Source: Emergomyces orientalis (taxonomy: Eukaryota; Ascomycota; Eurotiomycetes; Onygenales; Ajellomycetaceae). From it: a DNA stretch of 64,000 nucleotides. The stretch lies in contig MOWL01000047.1 of assembly GCA_002110485.1 (NCBI GenBank), forward strand, positions 806,001 through 870,000, in the 5' to 3' direction. The position numbers were made by a program, and so were the translations under genes. A model generated the notes under the pieces. The model was not told where the DNA came from, ran no database searches, and saw only the letters and a program-made list of their open reading frames with translations. Below are positions 53,217 through 61,876 of this stretch, piece after piece; position 1 is the stretch's first letter, and the number at the start of each line of letters is the position of its first letter.

Positions 53217-53239
53217 CCTGAGACTCTTTGAGTCTCAGG
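53217..53239 (+). other. 3'-UTR hairpin of LINE-A, copy A
   Basis: CCTGAGACTC, loop TTT, GAGTCTCAGG: a perfect 10-bp stem about 45 nt before the (AAT)n tail. The same hairpin is at 59365-59387, 61367-61389 and 61934-61956 on the minus strand, and a variant is at 49146-49168. Confidence 0.85.
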
Positions 53240-53299
53240 TAGATATCATAGTCTCTGACTGCATATATATCTATAATTGAAGAATAATAATAATAATAA

Positions 53300-53670
53300 C
53301 TAGAGAGAAGCTTGTGAAGCTTCTTTAAATAAAGAAAAAATTGACAGCTCAATAAGTGAAGCTACAGAATCAATGACAAGAACTCAAGAAATAACAAATA
53401 ATCACTAGAATTTCAGACTTAACTGAAGTTATCACTATCTCTCTTTCTATTGAATTAAAATGATTAAAAGCAAGTCTTTCAGATTTTATCTGTTATAACA
53501 GTAATAATCTTTTCTATTTTTCACATTTCCTCAGCAACCTCAAAGCCAAGATTATGATTGATGAACAGATCATTGAAAATGAACAAGCTTAAGTATAATA
53601 TACTTTTAAAAGACTGAAAGACAAAGCATCAGCAAGAATTCACTTTTAAATAAATTAATATTCTGAAATT
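53300..53670. other. AT-rich sequence between LINE-A copy A and LINE-2
   Basis: About 370 bases with no coding potential. Together with 59109-59305 it appears to be the target DNA that LINE-2 split. Confidence 0.45.
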
Positions 53671-53685
53671 AATAGATTTATCATC
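53671..53685. repeat. 15-bp target-site duplication of LINE-2, left copy
   Basis: aatagatttatcatc occurs here and again at 59094-59108, directly after the (AAT)n tail. Part of the left AAT could be tail-like, so the true duplication is 12-15 bp. Confidence 0.8.
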
Positions 53686-53835
53686 TAGATCTCACTATTA
53701 TATATATATATTAGATTCAGTCTGAATCGTATGCAAAGAATTTTACATATAAAACTTGAAAAACAATCAAACACGCGGGAAAAACACTATTAAGAATAGA
53801 AAGAGAGCATCAGGCATTCTTTACACATCATTACA

Positions 53836-55221
53836 ATGGCATTGGATGTGGGGGAGGTGGTTATGGTGGAAGATGGCATGCGCGAGGCTCGACGCGTGCC
53901 GGAGACGAAAAACTCTGCAACACAGAAAACAAAGACAAACAGCTTAGCAATAGCAATTCAAACACTAGCTGCGATCCTTGAAGAGGGAGAGAAGAATAAG
54001 AAAGTGAATAACAAAGATAAAGAGTATTTACAGAAGACATTGAAAGCAGTGCGAGAAGTGAAGATGGAACTGTGTGATCAGCTTCTGAAGAGAATGAAAC
54101 GCGCAATTGGCACACCAAAACAGCAGGAATTGTGAGACAAGCTCAACGGAGCACTCTCATGGGCAGCAATAGCAGCCAGAGGGGAGACAACAGTTAAAAC
54201 CATACCAACCAGAACACTGCGAGAGGTAGTCATTACTCGACGAAGCTGCAATGCTATGCCAGAGGCAGAACACACACCAGAAATGATTGTTAAATGAGTG
54301 AATGAGACCATCAAAGAGATAATCAAGGGCAAAGTGGTGGCAGCAAGGCACATGCCAAGCGGAGACGTGATTTTGATGACAGACACACAGAACACCAAGG
54401 CAGAGCTCACAGCAGATGATAGCTGGACGCATGAATGGGGAGACAAAGCGCGCATGAAGCAGGAGATGTATGCAGTACTAGTCAAAGATGCTTCTATGAG
54501 AGTCATTGACTGAAGCAGCTCTGAGTACATCATTGAGAGCATCTACAAGCAGAATACAGCACTATGCTGCAAGGTGCTGATACACAAGGTGGACAAAATG
54601 ATGATTAGACAACAGAAATCACATGGCAGTATAATCATCAATGTTGCTGCACCTCACCAGGCCAATGCACTGGTGGACAATGGACTCGTTCTAGGCAATG
54701 AATATTGCACAGTTGAAATATTTCACAGAGAGGCCAGGGTCACACGATGCTACAAGTGTCAACAGTATGGACATATAGCTCGCTTCTGCAGAAGAGAGGA
54801 AACCTGTGGTCACTGTGCACAAAAAGATCATGGTGACAAGGCCTGCAAAGGAGCAGCAGAAGGCAGCAGACCCAAGTGCAGTAACTGTGGTGATAGTCAT
54901 GCAGCATGGCACTCAAACTGCCCAGAGAGAAGACTGAAAGCCAAAAGTGCTAAAGAGACACTGATTGAATGCCCCAAGCACTTCAATATAAAAGCACCAG
55001 ATGCAGATGAATTTAGCTTTCCATGCAAATGGAACAGGCCTCTGAATGAGGACTTCATAGAACCCCCGCGAAGAGCAGGAAGATCAACAGATGTATCAAG
55101 AGCAGGAGCACAACAACAAGGAGCTATGACAAGCTTCATTCAAGCAGCAAGTGGTCCAGTAACACTGGAGACATCAACACAGAACAGCAGCTCGCAGAAT
55201 AATCACATGAATGAATCATGA
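53836..55221 (+). CDS. LINE-2 ORF1 (Gag-like, zinc knuckles) with three internal TGAs
   Basis: One frame of 461 codons, starting MALDVGEVVMVEDG and interrupted by TGA at 54133, 54295 and 54511 and by no TAA, TAG or shift. The N-terminal part is charged and helical. The centre has a nucleic-acid-binding-like region. The C-terminal part carries knuckles CYKCQQYGHIARFC, CGHCAQKDHGDKAC and CSNCGDSHAAWHSNC. The family role is RNA-binding chaperone of the retrotransposition particle. The final TGA at 55219 overlaps the ATG of ORF2 (ATGA). If TGA were read as sense throughout, the frame would instead end at a TAG at 55231. Confidence 0.85.
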
Positions 55222-58200
55222 AGAACAGGCTAGTCATTTTACAATACAATGTGCATAAGTCAAACAAGGTTATGGGACCTCTTTTGGCAAAGCCCGAAAC
55301 GGCATTAAACTATGATGTGATTGCAATACAAGAGCCCTGGATACAAAAACACCCTAAAACAGGCACACACTGTCCAGCCAACTGTGGATTCTGGCAAGCA
55401 GGCATGGAGCAGAAGGACATGAAGGTGTGCTTTCTAATTAACAAGAGAATTGCAGTCAAGACCTGGAGAGTGAGCACAATATCCACTCATATACTGGTAC
55501 TTACTCTGTTGACAGAGAGTGGGCCTATCAATATCATCAACATGTACGCGTCACCACCAGGAAGCTACACAATCATGCCACCAGACTCACCCATTCATCA
55601 GCTCCAAGCGGTGGTTGAAGAAGCGGATAGAATGCTAGAAGCGCGAATAAACCAGGAAAATGCGCATCAAGCAACAACTGAGAGTGCAGAGGGAGCATCA
55701 GGCGCGCAGGAAACTCAAATAAACACGCATCAAGCAGATGTTATAGTGATTGGAGACTTTAATGTACATCACACTCTCTGGGGAGGTAGCAGGGTCAGAG
55801 AAAACTTTGCCATGGCCTGAGAACTCAATGCTCAAATCAGTGCCTTGAATCTACATCTAGCAACTCCAGAAGGCACGATCACCTGGCAAGATAGAGGAAG
55901 TCAGGGCACCACAGTGGATCTAATCTTTTTGTCTGCTGGTCTACACAGTCAAATGATCAGCTGCAAGCTAGAACATGAAGCAAATATGGCATCAGATCAC
56001 ATGCCAATTGCAACTACTCTTGAGCTAAAAGCATTATATAGCAGCAGAAAAAGACGCACTTGGCATCACTCCTGCCCGGAACAGATAGCGCAGGACTGCC
56101 AGACACTGAGAAGCCCAGGGGCACTGACTTCAAAAGATCAGATAAACAGCTATGCAAGATATCTTGTCAAATTTGTGAAAGATCTAGCAGCAAAACATGC
56201 CAAAGTCTCAAACTACAGTCAACACAGCCGGTCATGGTGGTCCCCTCGAGTAGCAGAGACAGTCAATCAATATAAAAAAGTCAAGAAAGACAGAAACATC
56301 TCTGCAGCAGATATAATTAAAGCTCGAGCCCTGAGAAACAGAGAGGTTAAACTGACTAAAACAAACAGTTTCAGAGAACTAATGCACAGCACAGAGTCCA
56401 AGCCCAAGCTACTATGGAAGATGGCCAAATGGGGGCGTCAAAGCAGCAATGAGCATGCACAACCTCCAAGAATTCCAGCATTAATAGTAGAAGGCAGAGA
56501 AAATCTACCACCAGTCAATTCCTTTGATGATAAAGCCAAGATTCTGAGACAAAGGTTCTTCCCCCTGCCACTAGTCAGTGACAACAGGGACATGGAGGAG
56601 GCGGAACACCCACTGGAAACAACAGAGACAATAAGCATCACAGAGGAGAAAATGGCCGCGCTCATAGCACATCTACCAAGCAACAAAGCACCAGGTATCA
56701 ATGGAGTCTCCAATGAATTTCTGAAAATGCTGGGACCAAGCTTCACAAAGGCTATGACAGAGCTCACACTGGCATGCTGGGAATGGGAACACTACCTGGA
56801 GATATTCAAGACCGCTCGAACAGTGGTACTGAAAAAACCAGGAAAAGGGGATTATTAAAAGGCAGAGGCATGGAGGCCCATTGCCCTACTGGATACAATG
56901 GGAAAAATAATAGAATCAGCCACCGCGCAGGAACTCAGATGGCTAGCGGAAACACTCAATCTACTGCCATCTCAACAGATGGGTGCTAGGCGGGCCAGAT
57001 CAACCGAAACAGCAGTATCACTACTGCTAGCACAAATTAGAACAGCATGGGAGGAGTCAGACACAGTGGCCACAGTTCTATCATTGGACATCTCAGGAGC
57101 TTATGATAGAGTGCTCAAAGACCGACTCACACACATTCTTCGCATGAAGGGCCTACCAAGACAGCTGACAGGGTGGATACACTCATTTATGTCAGATAGA
57201 CGATCCACGCTCACATTTGAAGAACAGGAAACTGAGGCCTTCAATATTCCAGCTGGGATACCACAAGGATCACCTCTCTCCCCCATTCTCTTTCTATTTT
57301 ACAATGAGGAACTGCTCCGGATATGCTCACCCTTGAATAGATCAGTGAGCTGCATAGGATTTGTGGATGATGTCAATATAATAGCATACAGGCCATCAAC
57401 TGAAGCAAATTGCGCGCAGCTCACACGGGTGCACGCAGAATGTGAAGAATGGGCAGGAAGACATGAAGCTATTTTTGCTCCACAGAAGTATGAGTTGATG
57501 CACTTCACTAGAGCCCGAACTTGATTCAACTTGAATCACTCTCTGAGACTGCCTCAGCAAGTTATCAAGCCACAGAAGGTGATGAGAGTTCTAGGAGTAT
57601 GGCTGGATTCCAAGCTTCAATGGAAAGGTCACATGGATGCTATAGCAGGAAAAATGAAGTCACAGATAAAGGCACTATCACAGACAACACAGGCCACCTG
57701 GGGAGTCCCCCTACATCAAGCTAGAACAATATACAACATGGTCATACGGCCAGCTATAGCTTACAGCGCACTGGCATGGCATCAACCGCGCATCAAGCGC
57801 GAAGGACGCATGCGCAACAAACAGCACACAGAGGGCCTAATCAGAACACAGAATGAATGCCTGAGAATAGTAGCTGGAGCATACAGAGCAACACCAATAT
57901 TCACACTGGAAGCAGAGACATACACACCACCCCTGGACATCTATCTTGATGGAGTTGTGGCGCGCGCCACAAAACGACTGAAGGCCTCTGGAATGGCAAC
58001 ACAAATTGAAGAGGCATGCACAGCAGTGAGAGTCAAACTCAGGTGAAGAGGCGCAGTGCACAGAAGACCCATTGAGAAGGTGATTCATCCAGACAGTCTG
58101 CCTGAAAATTGGAAGAAGCTTTGAATGGAAAAGAGCAAGCAAGAGACTGCTCAAAGCACAAATTCAGCAGCAACACAGCACTTCTCACATGATGAATGGG

Positions 58201-58685
58201 TGCGAAAAGAAATCCTGAGTAGATGAAGAAAACAATGAAGAGCTAGAGCACCTCTCTGATGTGAACTCTTTGATCGACCCCCGGACAAAAGCATTCTGAA
58301 ATGGCACAAGGGCCTAAGCAAGGCCAGAAGCTCGCTGATAATTCAACTAAGATCAGGGAAAACAGGGCTGGCAGCCTTTCTACATAAAAGACGAGTACCG
58401 GATTTCCCATCACCAGCATGTGAATGTGGCTATTCAAATGAAACAGTGATGCATGTGATAGTTCACTGTGATAGATTCCAGCACAGTCACGGGAGTCTGC
58501 TGCATGAGGGCAGAATCGACAAGAAATGGCTATTGAACACCAAAGAAGGGCTACACTGTCTAACAAAATGGTGGATCAAGCAGGGAATTCTACCACAGTT
58601 CTCACTGGCAAAGACACTGAGTGTCTATCAGACAGAGGAGCAGCAATCTATCACATCTCAATCAAGCATACGCAGACCTCAATAA
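55218..58685 (+). CDS. LINE-2 ORF2 (endonuclease-RT) with seven internal TGAs and one TAA
   Basis: One frame of 1156 codons ending TAA at 58683. Internal stops are TGA at 55818, 57522, 58044, 58122, 58224, 58236 and 58257, and TAA at 56856. The AP-endonuclease motifs are LVILQYNVHKS, VIAIQEPWIQ, VIGDFNVHHTLWGG and ASDHMPIA. RT motifs are LSLDISGAYDRV, GIPQGSPLSPILF and GFVDDVNIIAY, followed by VLGVWLDSKLQWKGH. The C-terminal part has LHK/HKGLSKARSSLIIQLRSGK, FLHKRRVPDFPSPACECG and a CX1C...HX..C finger. No RNase H motif lies between RT and the C-terminal finger. Stops at 58224 and 58236 are spaced exactly like the W-x3-W pair of related proteins. Confidence 0.85.
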
Positions 58686-59093
58686 ACACCATGCTGAAAC
58701 CACTGAAAGCGCGCTTACCACACAAAATCAGTGCTCATGGCACATCCCCATGCTCATTTCATGCTAAAGACGCGGCTCTCTATGCTTCAGAGCGCAGTTG
58801 GCGTCTTTCACTCACTCACTCACACGCGGGTGCATTTTCAAAAATGCTCAGTGTAATTTTTCTTTATTTTTAATTTTTCTTTTCTCATCCCATTCTCTTC
58901 TCTTCTTGAGGACAGCAGTTGCTGGTCCCCAGTAGCCCGAAGCCTCACAGAAACTGTTGCATACATTTATTAGTGCATGAGGTTTTTAATCCAGCAGTAA
59001 GCTCTCTTATTGCATGGTTTTCCTTGTTAGATAAAATAAATAGTTTCCCACATATCCCTGAGATTAAGTGGTTTATAATATAATAATAATAAT
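58686..59093 (+). other. LINE-2 3' UTR and (AAT)n tail
   Basis: About 400 nt of non-coding sequence ending in ATAATAATAATAATAAT before the target duplication. It does not contain the LINE-A hairpin. Confidence 0.75.
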
Positions 59094-59108
59094 AATAGAT
59101 TTATCATC
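59094..59108. repeat. 15-bp target-site duplication of LINE-2, right copy
   Basis: Exact repeat of 53671-53685. Confidence 0.8.
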
Positions 59109-59305
59109 AAGAAGTTTCTTGAGCTTCTGAAATTAATATTTGTCAACACAGTCTATGAGCAAAAAGTCTTGAACAAACTGAATAGACTGAGATAAGAAAA
59201 AAGAAATTTTGATAAACTCTTGACTAAACTGAAGCAACTGCTTCTAGAGACTGATGAACATGAATGAGCTGATTCAATCAAAAAAAACTATCTGAAAGAA
59301 GTTTT
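59109..59305. other. AT-rich target DNA right of LINE-2
   Basis: 200 bases without coding signal. It continues the sequence interrupted at 53685. Confidence 0.4.
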
Positions 59306-61311
59306 TATTATTATTATTATTCTTCAATTATAGATATATATGCAGTCAGAGACTATGATATCTACCTGAGACTCAAAGAGTCTCAGGATTTTTCTAACTT
59401 TAACACTAATTACTATACATTTTTTCTTCAAACAAATAGCACTTGCAATACTTGAATTCCAGCCCAGAATAGTCAGCAAATTGATTTTTCTTTTTTTTTA
59501 TTTATTTATAAATATCTTTAAAGATTATTTATATTCTCTTTTTTCATATAATTTTCAAGTGATTACAAAGAAAATAAATTAATGATAGACAAAATAACTC
59601 ATGACATGAATACAAAGGAAATAAAAGACAGACTCTAACACAAAAGAAATAGTGAGATATTATATAATATCTAGCAGTTTTTATAAAGAATATTTCAGAT
59701 TCTCATTCATTTATATTTTCATCTTTGAAATAGAATTGATTTCTAGTAGCTATTTGAGTTTCATTGAGAAAATCAATTAAATATTGACTGTCTATTTCAG
59801 TTGAAAATAGTAGTTTCATATTCATTTCTCTCAGCTTATATTTATATCTCAGTTCAGCTCTAAGTTCTTGATTTAATGAGTAATTCATTAAGATATGTTC
59901 TGGGTCTTCAAGAGAGTCACAATATTCACAATTTTCACTTTCAATATCAGATATTCTTTTCAATTAAGATTTGAAATAGCCATGACCTAGTTTCAATTGA
60001 ATGATTGAGGAGAAAAAATTGAGACTTCAATTTCCATAGCTTTTATAGAGATGATTTTAAATGCTCCCAGCATTCTTTTTAAAGCTTTATTTGCAGACTT
60101 TCATATTTATTTAGAAAGTTTTTCTGATTTTTCCACCATATTTGTGCTCCATAGTCTGAGATTGAGGAAATGCAGGCAATATAAAGTTGTCTCATTGCTT
60201 GGAAAGATAGTCCTCTTTCTGTATTTGATAATCTTAAAATGTTATTAAGATTACTCTCTGCCTGGGCAAGTTTCTTTTGAATATGATAATTAAACTTCAG
60301 TTTTGAGTCTAGCCAAAATCCTAGCCATCTAACTGATTCTTTTGAATTAATTTGTTCATTTAGCAAGACTATGTGTTCATTTTTCTCATTTGACTTAGGA
60401 AAAAAGTGAATCAATTCAGTTTTATTCATATTAAACTGAATATAAATTTCATTTCCTTTTTGAATGATTTCTCTTGCTGCATTTTTAATTAATAAACAGT
60501 TTTCTTTTATTGTTTTTAAATGACATAATAATACAATATCATCAATGTAGCTGGGTGTTCTCACTAGCTTTATTTCTCTGTTTTGAAATAATGTTCTTAT
60601 ATATATCAAAAATAGAATGGGAGAAACTGGAGATCCCTGAGAGACTTCTATTTCAATTTTTGTTTTCTTTTGTTTTATTCCATCAAAAAACAACTGAATG
60701 GTTCTTTCTGACATAAAACAACTGACCCATTTTATCAATGATTTTGGAGTATTTAATTCTACCAGAGTTTGAATTAAATGCTCTTTTGAAACATGATCAA
60801 ATGCCCCTTTTATATTAATAAAAGCAGCAGTTGAAACTAGTTTTTCATTTCTAGCTAATTCTATATCATGAGTTAGAGAAAAAACTGCATCTATTGCTGA
60901 GTTTTGCTTTCTACCCTCTATTTGATCATAAAATAATAGATCAGAGTCAGAGATAGTACTTAGATATGATAATCTAGTAGCTATTATTTTTTCTAAGACT
61001 TTTCCCAAGCAATTTAACAATGATATAATTCTATAGGATTTTGGAATAGTGCTTTTTCTATTTGGTTTTGCAAGTACTATTCCAGTGGCTTTTCTCCATA
61101 TCTTGGGATGATATCCTTTTTTCAATAAATTGAAAAGTAATTCAAATATTTCTCCTTTTAACTTAGGATATAATTTTTGTATTATTAAATGATTTATTGA
61201 GTCAGGGCCTGCAGCAGTTTTCTTTGAGCTTTCAAAAATTGCTGTTTGTAATTCATCTTCTGATAGATCTGGCCATATCCATCTTTTCTCTACATTTTCA
61301 GTATAATCATC
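59306..61311 (-). mobile_element. LINE-A copy B: diverged copy lacking RNase H
   Basis: Minus strand, with tail at 59306 and the usual 3' UTR and hairpin. The coding part reads RT (61311 to 60079 open; ITTLE-like fingers intact, SQGSPVSPILF, SYIDDIVLL). Just after MEIEVSI it jumps directly to the IIQLKLGHGYF segment, so the ~1 kb coding for RNase H in copies A and D is missing. A TAA lies at the KSYLKR position near 59964. The RT is visibly diverged from A/D (for example SYIDD against SYVDD, and SQGSP against PQGSP). Its 5' end abuts the tail of copy C. Confidence 0.88.
60079..61311 (-). pseudogene. RT fragment of LINE-A copy B
   Basis: Reading from 61311 on the minus strand the frame is open through DDYTENVEKRWIWPDLSEDE, the AAGPDSINHLI block, NIKGAFDHVS, QGSPVSPILF and SYIDDIV to a stop at 60079. 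It supplies the RT fingers deleted in copy A. The frame ends before the thumb-to-RNase H region, which is deleted, so the protein is incomplete. Confidence 0.8.
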
Positions 61312-61876
61312 TTATTATTATTATTCTTCAATTATAGATATATGCAGTCAGAGACTATGATATCTACCTGAGACTCAAAGAGTCTCAGGATTTTTCTAAC
61401 TTTAACACTAATTACTATACATTTTTTCTTCAAACAAATAGCACTTGCAATACTTGAATTCCAGCCCAGAATAGTCAGCAAATTGATTTTTCTTTTTTTA
61501 TTTATTTATTTATAAATATCTTTGAAGATTATTTATATTCTCTTTTTTTCATATAATTTTCAAGTGATTACAAAGAAAATAAATTAATGATAGACAAAAT
61601 AACTCATGACATGAATACAAAGGAAATAAAAGACAGACTCTAACACAAAAGAAATAGTGAGATATTATATAATATCTAGCAGTTTTTATAAAGAATATTT
61701 CAGATTCTCATTCATTTATATTTTCATCTTTGAAATAGAATTGATTTCTAGTAGCTATTTGAGTTTCATTGAGAAAATCAATTAAATATTGACTGCCTAT
61801 TTCAGTTGAAAATAGTAGTTTCATATTCATTTCTCTCAGCTTATATTTATATCTCAGTTCAGCTCTAAGTTCTTGA
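61312..61876 (-). mobile_element. LINE-A copy C: short 5'-truncated copy
   Basis: Minus strand. The tail starts at 61312, followed by the 3' UTR and hairpin, then the last ~55 codons of ORF2 (ELRAELRYKYKLREMNMK to NINE). It stops where the tail of copy D begins. Confidence 0.9.

Larger units (their letters stand above)
50354..53299 (+). mobile_element. LINE-A copy A: Tad/I-like non-LTR retrotransposon, 5'-truncated
   Basis: Plus strand. It begins in the linker between endonuclease and RT (WNTFLENAKEKEIFKAFNYT). It lacks about 200 bases of RT fingers between DDYTE and the RLSYLGS-coding stretch at about 50634-50655. The rest of RT, RNase H, a C-terminal zinc finger, the 3' UTR and an (AAT)n tail ending near 53299 follow. 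It is nearly identical to minus-strand copy D at 61.9-64 kb. The base composition is far more AT-rich than host genes. Confidence 0.92.
53686..59093 (+). mobile_element. LINE-2: full-length Tad/I-like non-LTR retrotransposon
   Basis: 5,408 bp between perfect direct repeats. It has a ~150-nt leader, ORF1 with three zinc knuckles, ORF2 with endonuclease and RT, a ~400-nt 3' region and an (AAT)n tail. No frameshift was found across both ORFs, but both are interrupted by TGA codons. The composition is more balanced than LINE-A, so it is a separate family. RNase H is not present. Confidence 0.93.

Noticed and set aside
53836..58685. RIP as the cause of LINE-2 stop codons
   Set aside because: RIP at CpA would give mainly TAA and TAG; only one TAA and no TAG is seen, and CpA dinucleotides remain abundant.
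58526..58873. 115-codon plus-strand frame at the LINE-2 3' end
   Set aside because: Overlaps the end of ORF2 in another frame and has no domain.
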